Below are positions 18,836 through 27,563 of a stretch of DNA of 64,000 nt, piece after piece. A model generated the notes under the pieces. The model was not told the DNA's origin and did no database searches. It saw only the letters and a program-made list of their open reading frames with translations. The position numbers and the translations under genes were made by a program. Each line of letters starts with the position of its first letter. Position 1 is the stretch's first letter. This stretch comes from DASUAS01 sp963750045 (GTDB taxonomy: Bacteria > Actinomycetota > Acidimicrobiia > IMCC26256 > DASPTH01), in NCBI GenBank assembly GCA_963750045.1, contig CAVVPD010000009.1, positions 62,001 through 126,000 of the forward strand. Direction: 5' to 3'.

Positions 18836-20512
18836 TCAGACGGGTTCGAGCTGGTCGTCGTGGTAGCGATCACGACAGAGCGACCGCTGCAACTTCCCCG
18901 ACGACGTCTTGGGCAGGGTGCCGGGTCGTACGAGCACGACCTCGACCGGAGGGACACCCACCGCTTCGCACACGAGGTTCACGACCGAGTCGTGCACCTG
19001 ATGGAGGGCGTCGCTCTTCGTCTCGGCCACCACCACGATCGACTCCCGACCCCGCCTGTGGTCGCTCCCGAAGGCGATCACGTTGCCGGCGCGCACACCG
19101 ACGGCGGCGGCGGCGGCGCGCTCGACGTCTTCGGGGAACACGTTGCGCCCGCCGACGATGATCACGTCCTTCAAACGGCCGCAGACCACGAGCTGCCCGT
19201 CGACGAGGTAGGCGAGGTCGCCGGTACGGAGCCACCCGTCGTCGAACGTGGCCGCGGTCGCGTCGGCATTGCGGTAGTAGCCCGGCGTGACGGAAGGGCT
19301 GCGCAGCTCGAGCTCGCCGACCTCGCGGTCGACGCGCACCGCTCCGGTGCGCGGCTCCACGATCCGCAGCTCGAACCCGGGCAAGGGGCGGCCGAGCATC
19401 GCCAATCGTCGGACCGACTCGGTTCCGTCGGCGGCCGGCAGCGCGCGCCGGTCGTGTTCGAGGGTGTAGCGATCCACCGTGTCGACGGTCATGCCCGCAC
19501 CGACCTCGGGGAACGTCACGCCGAGCGTCGCCTCGGCCATGCCGAACACCGGGTACGCGGCGCGGGCATCGAAGCCGAACGGCGCGGCCGCGGCGCAGAA
19601 CGCCTCGACCGCGTTCGGGTCGACCGTCTCGGCGCCGTTGAGCGCGAGGCGCCAGCTCGAGAGGTCGAGCGCGCCGGCGCGGCGCAGCGCCCGGGCGGCG
19701 AGCGCATACGAGAAGTTCGGGCCCGCGGTGATCGTGCCGCGGTACTCGGAGATCCACTCCAACCAGCTCGACGGTGCGGCCAGGAAGTCCTGGGGTGCGG
19801 CGAGCACGAGCTCGAAGCCGTTGAGCATCGGGGTCATGAGCAGGCCGATGAGGCCCATGTCGTGGTAGAGGGGCAGCCACGACACCGCGCGGTCACCGTG
19901 GTGGATTCCCGCGCCCGCGACGATCGCGTCGATGTTGGCGCCCACGCAGCGGTCGGGCAGCATCACGCCCTTCGGGGCGGCGGTCGAGCCGCTCGTGAAC
20001 TGGAGGATGGCGAGTCGCTCGGGGTCGTCGGCCGGCCGCGCCACCGCGTCGGCGCCGAGCTTCGCGCCCTCGGCGGCGAGGGCGTCGAGCAGCACCACGG
20101 GGGTGGGCGCCGGCGGATCACCCGGTGGAGGGTCGAGGAAGGGTGCCAGGTCGGGGTCGACGACCACGAGCCCGGCATCGGCGTTGGCGATGCGCCGCCG
20201 GGTCTGCTCGACGAACTCCTCGATGGAGCCCAGGCGCATCGGGAGGGGGAGCGCCACGACGGTGCCACCGGCGAGGAACGTCGCCTGGATGGTCGTCACC
20301 AGGGCTCGGGTCGTGGGGCCGAGGATCCCGACGTGGACGCCCGGGCGGACACCGCGGGCTTGCAGGGCGGCTGCGATGCCACGTGCGTCGTCGTGGAGAC
20401 GGGACCACTCGACCCGGTCGGTCGCCGCGGACCCGCCCGCGGCGGATCCGACGAACGTGACGACGCCGGCGCCGTCGGCGACGGTCTCGAGGCGCGACAC
20501 GACAGAGGGCAT
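18836..20512 (-). CDS. Fatty-acyl-AMP ligase (FAAL)-like adenylate-forming enzyme
   Basis: A 558-residue ANL-superfamily enzyme. The phosphate loop is FTSGSTAAPKGVML, followed by WLPLYHDMGLIGLLMTPML, the YHDMGLIG form typical of FAALs as opposed to CoA ligases. Later come YRTGDLAYL-type (LRTGDLAYLVDGQL), CGRLKDVIIVGGRNVFPEDVE, and the C-terminal lysine in KTSSGKLQRS. It should activate a fatty acid as acyl-AMP for transfer to a carrier protein or another acceptor. No polyketide synthase or acyl carrier protein lies within the window. The chosen start is ATG 20512; an upstream frame extension overlaps the nitroreductase gene and is unlikely to be translated. Confidence 0.87.
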   Translation of the reverse strand: MPSVVSRLETVADGAGVVTFVGSAAGGSAATDRVEWSRLHDDARGIAAALQARGVRPGVHVGILGPTTRALVTTIQATFLAGGTVVALPLPMRLGSIEEFVEQTRRRIANADAGLVVVDPDLAPFLDPPPGDPPAPTPVVLLDALAAEGAKLGADAVARPADDPERLAILQFTSGSTAAPKGVMLPDRCVGANIDAIVAGAGIHHGDRAVSWLPLYHDMGLIGLLMTPMLNGFELVLAAPQDFLAAPSSWLEWISEYRGTITAGPNFSYALAARALRRAGALDLSSWRLALNGAETVDPNAVEAFCAAAAPFGFDARAAYPVFGMAEATLGVTFPEVGAGMTVDTVDRYTLEHDRRALPAADGTESVRRLAMLGRPLPGFELRIVEPRTGAVRVDREVGELELRSPSVTPGYYRNADATAATFDDGWLRTGDLAYLVDGQLVVCGRLKDVIIVGGRNVFPEDVERAAAAAVGVRAGNVIAFGSDHRRGRESIVVVAETKSDALHQVHDSVVNLVCEAVGVPPVEVVLVRPGTLPKTSSGKLQRSLCRDRYHDDQLEPV

Positions 20513-20543
20513 CACGTCTCCGACTCGCGCCCGTCCCTCGGGG

Positions 20544-21194
20544 TTACTCGTGGGTAGCACCCCAGGTGTCCCAGTAGGTGATGCCCTCCACCGGCGGCCG
20601 CGCCGCCGGCTTGAAGTCACCCCCGGTGGTGTAGGCGACGGGGATGAGCGCGACCTGGGTGATGCCCTCGGGAATCCCGAGCAGCTCGGCCGTCTCGGCC
20701 TCCTTCGCCAGGTGCAGCGTGGTCCACGCGGAGCCGAGCCCGCGTGAACGCAGGGCGAGCATGAAGCTCCACACCGCAGGGAGGATCGACCCGTAGAAGC
20801 TGGCGCCGGCGAAGTTGTCGGCGGTCTCGACCCGGCCCTCGATGCACGGGATCACGTGCACCGGCACCCGGTCGAGGATGTTCATGAGGTAGACGGCCGA
20901 CTGGTACACCTTGCGGGTCTGGGGATCGGCGGCGCCCTCGGCCTGCGACTCGAGGTAGGGCCGCGCCATCGCGCCGTAGAACTCCTTGAGTGCGGCCCGC
21001 TTCCCGGCGTCGGTCACGACGACCCAGTGCCATCCCTGCGCGTTGCTGCCGGTGGGCGACTGCACCGCGAGGCGCAGGCAGTCGAGGATGATCTCCGGCT
21101 CCACCGGGCGCTCGAGGTCGAGGCGCCTGCGCACCGCGCGGGTGGTGGCGAGAAGGTGATCGGTGACGGTGATGTCCATCGGGAAGTCGGCCAT
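20544..21194 (-). CDS. Nitroreductase family protein
   Basis: A 216-residue flavoprotein. The FMN-phosphate motif is TTRAVRRRLDLERPVE near the N-terminus, then AVQSPTGSNAQGWHWVVVTD, FYGSILPAVWSFMLALRSRGLGSAWTT, and the C-terminal YTTGGDFKPA. It matches the nitroreductase fold that dimerises around FMN and reduces nitro compounds, quinones or other small molecules with NAD(P)H. The natural substrate is unknown. It lies 31 nt upstream of the FAAL gene and 18 nt downstream of the receiver-like gene, so it is part of a minus-strand run that may start at nhaA. Confidence 0.87.
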   Translation of the reverse strand: MADFPMDITVTDHLLATTRAVRRRLDLERPVEPEIILDCLRLAVQSPTGSNAQGWHWVVVTDAGKRAALKEFYGAMARPYLESQAEGAADPQTRKVYQSAVYLMNILDRVPVHVIPCIEGRVETADNFAGASFYGSILPAVWSFMLALRSRGLGSAWTTLHLAKEAETAELLGIPEGITQVALIPVAYTTGGDFKPAARPPVEGITYWDTWGATHE

Positions 21195-21212
21195 GCGCGC
21201 AGTCTCGCAGAC

Positions 21213-21515
21213 TCAGCCTGCGAGCGCGGAGGCCGGGTCCCGGAAGAACCGCGAGCGGGGGAGCACCTCGTCGGCGCCGTCGGCGGCGGCCTGTGCGAGG
21301 AGCTCGTCGTCGACATGGGGGCCGAACGCGACGATCCAAGCCTCCGGGGCCGCCGCTCGTGCCGCGGCGACGCCGGCCGCGTGACGCGCCAGGTCGATCA
21401 CCACGACGTCGGCATCCGCGCACGCGCCGGGGTCTGAGGCGAACTCGACGCCGGCAACGACGGCCGAGACGCGTGACCGGTCCATGAGGTCGGTCATCAA
21501 CGCCACGATCCTCAC
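21213..21515 (-). CDS. Small receiver-like protein of unknown function
   Basis: A 100-residue protein whose pattern (DVVVIDLARHAAGVAAARAAAPEAWIVAFGPHVDDELLAQAAADGADEVLPRSRF) follows the beta-alpha order of a CheY receiver; only short parts are cited as motifs: ADVVVIDLARH with the aspartate at the phosphoacceptor place, and GADEVLPRSRF at the final strand. The N-terminal acidic pair of true receivers is missing (MRIVALMTDLMDRS), so phosphorylation is doubtful. GTG at 21515 overlaps the nhaA stop by 4 nt, so it is translationally coupled to the antiporter. No output domain is present. Confidence 0.6.
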   Translation of the reverse strand: MRIVALMTDLMDRSRVSAVVAGVEFASDPGACADADVVVIDLARHAAGVAAARAAAPEAWIVAFGPHVDDELLAQAAADGADEVLPRSRFFRDPASALAG

Positions 21516-22732
21516 GGCTGTTCCTCGGTTGCCGATCGCTCACGGCGCAACACGGCGCTCAACCCCGTCATGCCCGCGACCGCGGCGAGCGCCGACGCGG
21601 CGAGCACTCCGATCTTCGCATCCGAGAACTGGGTGCCACGGAAGGCGAGGTCGGTGATGAACAACGACACCGTGAAGCCGATGCCGCCGAGCGTGGCGAC
21701 GCCGGCGATGTGGCGAAGGGAGATGTCGTCGGGGAGTCGTCCGATGCGGAACCGGACCGCGAACGCGGACGCACCGAGGATGCCGACGAACTTGCCCACA
21801 ACGAGCCCGGCGACGATGCCGATCGTCACCCGGCTCGCGACCGCTTCGGAGATCGCGTCGCCGGTGAGGATCACGCCCGCGTTCGCGAGCGCGAACAGCG
21901 GGACGATGACGAAGCTCGACACCGGGTGGAGGCCGCGCTCGAGCCGTTCGAGCACGGGGACTCCGCGGCGAGGCAACGCGGGCGTGATGAGGCCGAGCGC
22001 GACCCCCGCGAGCGTCGGCTCGATGCCGCCTTCGTAGAGGCAGAGCCAGAGCAGCGCGCCGGGGAGCAGGTATGCGATCGGGCGGTCGACGTTGAGCCGC
22101 GACATCGCGATCACGGCGAGCAGGACGAGCACGCCCGCGCCCAACCACAACGGTTCCACCCCCTTCGAGTAGAAGAGCGCGATCACCACGATGGCGCCGA
22201 TGTCGTCGACGATGGCGAGGGTCAGCAGGAAGACCTTGAGGCTGCTCGGCACGCGCGCGCCGAGGATGGCGAGCACACCGACCGCGAACGCGATGTCGGT
22301 GGCCATCGGGATGGCCCAGCCCTTCGTGCCCCCGGCCCCGACGTTCACCGCCACGTAGATCAGGGCGGGTACGACCATTCCGCCCAGGGCCGCGACTGCG
22401 GGGAGCGCGGCGCGGCTGCGTTCGCGCAGCTCGCCGGTGACGAGCTCGCGCTTGATCTCGAGTCCGACGACGAAGAAGAAGATCGTCATGAGCGCGTCGT
22501 TCACCCAGTGGACGAGTGACTCGGTGATCGCGAGGTCGCCCGACCCGATGGTGAGCTCGTGTCCCCACCAGCTGGTGTACCCCGCGGTGTCGGTGTTGGC
22601 CCAGACGAGTGCGCCGATCGCGGCGAGGAGCAACACGAGGCCGCTGGCCGCTTCCAGTGAGACGAAGTTGCTGCCAAGGGGCGGCGCGGCCCTGCCCAGG
22701 TACGGGATACGTATGTGTCGGTGGTCGGGCAT
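21512..22732 (-). CDS. nhaA: Na+/H+ antiporter NhaA
   Basis: A 406-residue polytopic antiporter. The diagnostic paired aspartates lie in LAIVDDIGAIVVIALFY, equivalent to Asp163-Asp164 of E. coli NhaA. The assembly NDALMTIFFFVVGLEIKRELVTGEL and the TDIAFAVGVLAILGAR helix are standard, and the ion-path lysine region (IGFTVSLFITDLAF) is present. It exchanges about two protons for one Na+ or Li+ across the membrane and controls pH and sodium. A structured leader with a long closing stem ends 5 nt before the ATG and may be a cation-sensing riboswitch. The stop overlaps the next gene. Confidence 0.95.
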   Translation of the reverse strand: MPDHRHIRIPYLGRAAPPLGSNFVSLEAASGLVLLLAAIGALVWANTDTAGYTSWWGHELTIGSGDLAITESLVHWVNDALMTIFFFVVGLEIKRELVTGELRERSRAALPAVAALGGMVVPALIYVAVNVGAGGTKGWAIPMATDIAFAVGVLAILGARVPSSLKVFLLTLAIVDDIGAIVVIALFYSKGVEPLWLGAGVLVLLAVIAMSRLNVDRPIAYLLPGALLWLCLYEGGIEPTLAGVALGLITPALPRRGVPVLERLERGLHPVSSFVIVPLFALANAGVILTGDAISEAVASRVTIGIVAGLVVGKFVGILGASAFAVRFRIGRLPDDISLRHIAGVATLGGIGFTVSLFITDLAFRGTQFSDAKIGVLAASALAAVAGMTGLSAVLRRERSATEEQP

Positions 22733-22737
22733 CGGCA

Positions 22738-22812
22738 GGGCTTTCCGCGCAAGGAGACGATTCGCCGACCAGACTTCCCGGCACGCCGGGACTCAGGGTA
22801 AGCGCGAAGCCC
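22738..22812 (-). promoter_or_regulatory. Structured nhaA leader RNA, possible Li+/Na+-sensing riboswitch (nhaA-I-like)
   Basis: On the minus strand the leader closes with a stem whose arms are GGGCTTCGCGC (22812 to 22802) and GCGCGGAAAGCCC (22750 to 22738), pairing GGGCTT with AAGCCC and GCGC with GCGC. Inside is a 5-bp CCCGG/CCGGG hairpin with a tetraloop, followed by a conserved-looking single-stranded tract (GGGAAGTCTGGTCGGCGAA). The 3' arm ends just before the nhaA ATG, where folding could mask ribosome binding. Known nhaA-I and nhaA-II leader motifs sense lithium. I infer, but cannot confirm, that this is a member or relative. Confidence 0.5.
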
Positions 22813-22842
22813 CCTGGTGCGTCGAACCGATGCGCAGGCGGA

Positions 22843-23970
22843 CTACGTCGTCGGCGCCGGGAGCAGGCGCGGCGCGTCGATCGCGAACTCGGGCCAGCGC
22901 TTGCGCGAGCGGGCGGAGAGTTTGTGCATCAACGCGATCGCCCCCGGATCGTCGTCGCCGGGTCGGGTCTCGATCCATCCGTCGCGGATCATGCCGTCCA
23001 TCAGGTCGCGCCCGATCTCGGTGCGCACGATGGTGAGGGTCCAGTCGTTGAACGCTCCGATGCCACCGGTGGAGATGTCGGCGTGCTCGGCGGCGAAGTC
23101 GGGGCACATCTTGCAACCCTCGCGCGTCCACGCGTGGCACTCCTTCAGGGGCACCTCGTGGTAGTCGCCGTTCTTCATCCAGATCTGGAAGACGCCCTTG
23201 ATGTTCATCTTCTTCATCTCGGCCTTCTTCAGGCCGTACTTGGCCTCGAAGAGCTCCTCGAAGATCGCATCGTCGAAGGTCTTGGAGCAGAGCAGCCCGA
23301 TGTTGAGCGACAGCCGCCGCGCGACCTTGCCCGCCTTGCGCTGCTTCATCACGGGTGGCACGGACGACTGGCAGCTCATCCCCACCAACGCGATGCGTTC
23401 GGCGCCGCTCTCGATCGCGTCCGGGTAGGCCATGGTGTTGGCGGAGTAGGTGTAGCGGCTCCCCGCCGACGCGATGATGTCGTCGCGGCGTGCGGGCCAC
23501 GCCGGGGATGGCCTTCCAGGTGGTGCCGTCGCCTTCGAGGTAGCTCACGAGCGCGGCGTCGATCATGTCGTGCTCGAGCGCGTAGATCAGCAGGGCCGAC
23601 ACGAGGCCGCCGTCCTGCCCCACTTCGGCGAGCACCGGGTCGGTTGCGCGCGCCAGCACGATGTCCTTGAAGACGCCGGACGGCTCTTCCACAGTGCGGG
23701 CCCGCCCGAACATGAACTCGTCGACCTCGGGCTCCCATGCCCGGAAGCGGGGCGCACGCGGGTGCACGACGTGCAGCCCTTCTGGCCGTGGCTGCAATTG
23801 TCGGGGGCGTACCCGTCCTCCAACTGGAACGGCTTGTAGACCCCTTCGTCGTCCTTGTAGCCGAGCACGTCGTGGGGACACGCGATCACGCACCCGGCGC
23901 ACCCGGTGCACAACCCCGACGTGACCACCTCGGAGTACAGGTCCTTCCAGTGCAACTTCTCGGGCGGCAT
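22843..23970 (-). CDS. Coenzyme F420 hydrogenase/dehydrogenase beta-subunit family protein, two frameshifts
   Basis: The start at 23970 reads MPPEKLHWKDLYSEVV, then a ferredoxin-like cluster LCTGCAGCVIACPHDV and further cysteines (CSHGQKGCTSC). The frame shifts near 23765 and again near 23500 (one extra C in ACGCCGCG). The pieces join as FRAWEPEVDEFMFGRARTVEEP, DGGLVSALLIYALEHDMIDAALV and MAYPDAIESGAERIALVGMSCQ, ending near APTT at 22843. The total is about 375 residues, normal for FrhB/FdhB-like proteins that pass electrons between iron-sulfur clusters, flavin and F420. Cysteines in CKMCPDF fit another cluster. Its electron partner is unknown. The LLM oxidoreductase at 33.3 kb is another possible F420 user. 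Confidence 0.82.
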
Positions 23971-24040
23971 CTTCCGAGTCTGGCACAGGCACCGACAACG
24001 TCGTCGGGTCGCGCGCTCCGGCCCGTTCTCGAGTCGCCGC

Positions 24041-24328
24041 TCAGACGCGGAGGAGACGTTCGACGGCTTGCACCGCCTCGTCGATCTTGGCGTCCCCGGC
24101 AGCGGGATCGGTCGTTGCCGCCTCGCGCACGCAGTGCCGAACGTGCTCGTCGAGCAGTCCGAGGCCGACGCCCTGGAGCGCTTTGGTGACCGACACGATC
24201 TGGGTGAGGACGTCGATGCAGTACTCCTCGTCGTCGATCATCCGTTGCAGGCCGCGCACCTGGCCCTCGATGCGGCGCAGCCGCCTGCGGTAGTCGTCCT
24301 TCTCCAGGCTGTACCCCCGGACCGCCAT
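24041..24328 (-). CDS. csoR: Copper-sensing transcriptional repressor CsoR
   Basis: A 95-residue all-helical DUF156 repressor. The copper ligands are all present: Cys37 in EEYCIDVLTQ, His62 and Cys66 in DEHVRHCV. The N-terminal arginine-rich helix (YRRRLRRIEGQVRGLQRM) contributes to DNA binding. It represses in the apo form and releases when Cu(I) binds. The gene is divergent from copA, with a 55-nt gap containing a matching operator. The position of the ligands fits copper rather than the persulfide (CstR) or formaldehyde (FrmR) subtypes. Confidence 0.93.
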   Translation of the reverse strand: MAVRGYSLEKDDYRRRLRRIEGQVRGLQRMIDDEEYCIDVLTQIVSVTKALQGVGLGLLDEHVRHCVREAATTDPAAGDAKIDEAVQAVERLLRV

Positions 24329-24347
24329 CTTTCCGCTCCGTTCCTGC

Positions 24348-24376
24348 TTGCAGCAAATACCCTAGGGGGGTATACT
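24348..24376 (+). promoter_or_regulatory. copA promoter, leaderless
   Basis: A -10 hexamer TATACT (24371-24376) lies 17 bp after a -35-like TTGCAG (24348-24353). Transcription would start at about 24383-24384, which is the copA ATG, so the mRNA is probably leaderless. The CsoR operator fills the spacer. Confidence 0.7.
24357..24373. promoter_or_regulatory. CsoR operator
   Basis: The inverted repeat ATACCC-TAGGG-GGGTAT matches the pseudo-palindromic TACCC...GGGTA boxes bound by CsoR in actinobacteria. It overlaps the copA -10 box and the spacer, and lies 28 nt from the csoR start, so it can repress both genes. Confidence 0.85.
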
Positions 24377-24383
24377 ACCACAC

Positions 24384-26642
24384 ATGACGATCGACATCCA
24401 GGAATCCGAGAGCCTCGAACGGTGCGACCTGCCGGTGGCCGGCATGACCTGCGCGTCGTGCGCCTCGCGCATCGAAACGGGCCTCGCCGGACTCCCCGGA
24501 GTGAGCCGGGCCAACGTGAACTTCGCCACCAACCGGGCGACGGTCACCTACGACCCGGCGGTCACCGGCCCCGACTCGTTCAGCGCCACCGTCGCCGGTC
24601 TCGGCTACTCCGTGCTCGACACCGAGCCTGACGATCCCGAGGCCGCCGAGTTGCGCGACCTCCGGCCCCGCCTCGTGGTCGCCGTCGCCCTGGGCATCCC
24701 GGTGATCGCCATCTCGATGATCCCCGGCCTCCAGTTCTCGGGCTGGCAGTGGGTGGCGTTCGCGCTCTCGACCCCGGTGATCCTCTGGTCGGGCTGGCCA
24801 TTCCACCGCGCGACCCTGGTGAACCTGCGCCACGGTGCCACCACGATGGACACCCTCGTCTCGTTGGGAACCTTGGCGGCCTACGTCTGGTCGATCGTCG
24901 CGCTGGTGTTCCTTGACGCCGCCGACCAGGGCATGGCGATGGGCGCGATCTTCGGCGGCTCGGGCGACGGGGCCCACGTCTACTTCGAGACCGCCACTGC
25001 GATCGTCGCCCTGCTGCTGCTCGGCAAGTACTTCGAAGCGCGTGCACGCGGCCGCTCCAGCCAGGCCATCCGCGCGCTGCTCGAGCTCGGCGCCAAGACC
25101 GCACGGCTCGAGAACGGCGACGAGATTCCCGCCGCGAGCCTGCGCGTGGGCGACCGCTTCGTCGTGCGACCGGGCGAGAAGGTCGCCACGGACGGCACCG
25201 TGGTGGGCGGCGCGTCGGCGCTCGACGTGTCGATGCTCACCGGTGAGCCGGTACCCGTCGACGTCGGGCCCGGCGACGACGTGTTCGGCGCCACGCTCAA
25301 CACGTCGGGGCGGCTGGTGGTCGAAGCGACCCAGGTCGGCGGTGACACCGCACTGGCACAGATCGCCCGGCTGGTCGAAGAGGCCCAGGGCTCCAAGGCA
25401 CCCGTGCAACGACTGGCCGACCGCATCTCGGGGGTGTTCGTGCCCGTCGTGCTGGTGATCGCGCTCGTCACGCTCCTGGTGTGGCTGTTGCTCGGCAACG
25501 CCGCCGACCAGGCGTTCACCGCCGCGGTCGCGGTGTTGATCATCGCCTGCCCGTGCGCGCTCGGCCTCGCCACGCCCACCGCGATCATGGTGGGCACCGG
25601 ACGAGGTGCGCAGCTGGGGATCGTGATCAAGGGTGGCGAGGTGCTCGAGGCGAGCCGCACCGTCGATGCCGCGATCCTCGACAAGACCGGAACCATCACC
25701 GAAGGGCGCATGGAGCTGGCCGACGTCGTCCCGGCTCCCGGTGTCGACCTGTCCCAGCTCTTGCGGCGCGCCGGTTCGGTCGAAGACGCGTCGGAGCACC
25801 CGATCGCCGCGCGATCGCCTCCGGCGCCCGGGCGCGCGGCGCCGCGTTCGACCCTCCCGCCGAGTTCACCAACCACCCGGGGCAGGGAGTGCAGGCGACC
25901 GTCGACGGCGTCACCGTCCGTGTGGGCCGGTCCGACTACGTCGGCAGCACCCCACCCGCGCTCGACGCGCTCGCCGACGACGCCCGGACCGTCGTCTACG
26001 CGGGATGGGGCGGCGCGGTGCAGGGGGCGTTCGTCGTCGCCGATACGGTCAAGCCCACTTCGAGCGCGGCGATCAGCGCGCTGCACGAGTTGGGCATCAC
26101 CACCGTGATGGTCACCGGCGACCGCCAGGCGACCGCCGACGCGGTCGCGCGGGAAGTGGGCATCGACCGTGTGGTCGCCGGCGTGCTGCCAGGGGAGAAG
26201 GTCGACGTCGTGCGCGACCTCCAGGCCGAGGGCAAGCGCGTGGCGGTCGTGGGCGACGGCGTGAACGACGCTCCCGCCCTCGCGCAGTCCGACCTCGGAA
26301 TCGCGATCGGCACGGGGACCGACGTCGCCATCGAGGCGAGTGACCTCACGCTGGTGTCGGGTGACCTCCGCGCCGCGGCCGACGCCATCGCGCTCGTCGC
26401 GCCGCACCTTGGCGACCATCAAGGGCAACCTGTTCTGGGCCTTCGCCTACAACGTGGCCGCCATCCCGCTCGCGGCGGTCGGTCTGCTGAGCCCGGTGAT
26501 CGCGGCGGCGGCGATGGGCTTCTCCAGCGTGTTCGTGGTGAGCAATTCGCTGCGACTGCGCCGCTTCCGTGGGTTCCGCGCCGCGACCTCACCCCGGGAG
26601 CCCGTCACGTCGCCAGAGAGGCGAGAGGGAGTGCCCCGCTGA
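24384..26642 (+). CDS. copA: Copper-translocating P1B-type ATPase, two compensating frameshifts
   Basis: Read through, this is 752 residues. An N-terminal heavy-metal domain has GMTCASCASRIETGL (Cys23, Cys26). Eight membrane helices follow, with the transport motif IIACPCALGLATP, the phosphorylation site DKTGTITEG, the TGD motif in VMVTGDRQAT, and GDGVNDAPALAQ. The first frame break is near 25810, where one C seems missing, and the second near 26403, where one G seems extra; between them the frame is shifted, and the C-terminal helices resume as LATIKGNLFWAFAYNVAAIP. CsoR and the operator upstream show copper-controlled export. It ends 18 nt before metF. Confidence 0.93.
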
Positions 26643-26660
26643 CCGCGTACGCTGATCGGC

Positions 26661-27521
26661 TTGAAGATCAGCGAGATCCTGAAGACCGGTCCGAGCTTCT
26701 CGTTCGAGTTCTTTCCTCCTCGTGACGAGAAGATGGAAGCGGTGCTCGCGCAGACGCTGCGCGAGCTCGAATCGCTGCGTCCGGCGTACGTGTCGGTCAC
26801 CTACGGCGCAGGTGGCACCACCCGCGAGCGCACCCACGACCTGGTGGTGGGCATCGATCGCGACACCACGATGACGGCGATGGCGCACCTCACGTGCGCG
26901 GCGCACACGAGGGCCGAGCTGATCGAGATCGTCAACCGCTACCGCGACGCCGGGATCGACAACATCCTCGCCCTCGGTGGCGACCCGCCGAAGGATCTCG
27001 ACCTCCCACCGGGGGAGCTCAGCTACGCGATCGAGCTGGTCCACCTCATCCGCGAGCTCGGCGACTTCTCGATCGGGGTCGCGGCCCACCCGGAACCGCA
27101 CCCCCGCTCACCGAGCCGGGAGAGCGACCGTCGCCACACCGCCGCGAAGCTCGCCGAAGCGGACTTCGCCATCACCCAGTTCTTCTTCGACGTGGACCAC
27201 TACTTCGAGCTGGTCGAGAGCCTCCACCGCCTCGGGATCGACAAGCCGGTGATCGCCGGGATCATGCCCGCGACCAGCCTGGCGAGCATCAAGCGGATGT
27301 CGGAGATGCAGGGGTCGGAGTTCCCGCAATGGCTGGCCGAGAAGCTCCTCGCCGTCGGCGACGATCCCGCCGAGGTGCGCCGGGTGGGTATCGCCGAGGC
27401 CACCAAGCTCTGCGCGACCCTGCTCGAGGGGGGAGCGCCCGGGCTGCACTTCTACACGTTGAACCGGTCGACCGCGACCCGTGAGATCTACGAGAACCTC
27501 GGCCTGCACGACAAGAGGTAA
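26661..27521 (+). CDS. metF: Methylenetetrahydrofolate reductase
   Basis: A 286-residue TIM-barrel flavoprotein. Key parts are SFEFFPPRDEKME at the start (catalytic glutamate), YVSVTYGAGG, TMTAMAHLTCAAHTR, and DNILALGGDPP, followed by the FAD-contact region FSIGVAAHPE and ITQFFFDVDHYF. It reduces 5,10-methylene-THF to 5-methyl-THF for methionine synthesis. The start is TTG at 26661. A -10-like TACGCT (26648-26653) lies 7 nt upstream, so initiation on a leaderless transcript is plausible. Confidence 0.94.
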   Translation: MKISEILKTGPSFSFEFFPPRDEKMEAVLAQTLRELESLRPAYVSVTYGAGGTTRERTHDLVVGIDRDTTMTAMAHLTCAAHTRAELIEIVNRYRDAGIDNILALGGDPPKDLDLPPGELSYAIELVHLIRELGDFSIGVAAHPEPHPRSPSRESDRRHTAAKLAEADFAITQFFFDVDHYFELVESLHRLGIDKPVIAGIMPATSLASIKRMSEMQGSEFPQWLAEKLLAVGDDPAEVRRVGIAEATKLCATLLEGGAPGLHFYTLNRSTATREIYENLGLHDKR

Positions 27522-27528
27522 AGGCAAC

Positions 27529-27557
27529 TTGCGCTGAGGTTAAGGGTGCCCTAACCT
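27529..27557 (+). promoter_or_regulatory. efeUOB promoter, leaderless
   Basis: A -35-like TTGCGC (27529-27534) and a -10-like TAACCT (27552-27557) are 17 bp apart. The start point would fall at the efeU ATG (27564), so the mRNA is probably leaderless. The iron box overlaps the -10 region. Confidence 0.6.
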
Positions 27558-27559
27558 TA
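27541..27559. promoter_or_regulatory. IdeR/DtxR-type iron box
   Basis: The 19-mer TAAGGGTGCCCTAACCTTA matches the DtxR/IdeR consensus TWAGGTWAGSCTWACCTWA at 16 of 19 positions, with a nearly perfect right half-site. It ends 4 nt before the efeU start. Iron-loaded repressor bound here would block RNA polymerase, consistent with iron-starvation induction of the operon. Confidence 0.75.
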
Positions 27560-27563
27560 GTCG

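Noticed and set aside
20513..20620. N-terminal extension of the FAAL protein
   Set aside because: The extra 36 codons are arginine- and proline-rich and overlap the end of the nitroreductase gene; ATG 20512 starts the conserved protein.
24329..24383. Separate small gene in the csoR-copA gap
   Set aside because: The gap is only 55 nt and is fully explained by promoter and operator.
25700..26420. Programmed frameshifting in copA
   Set aside because: Two opposite one-base changes restore a normal protein; no slippery heptamer or downstream structure pattern was evident, and similar breaks occur in many unrelated genes.
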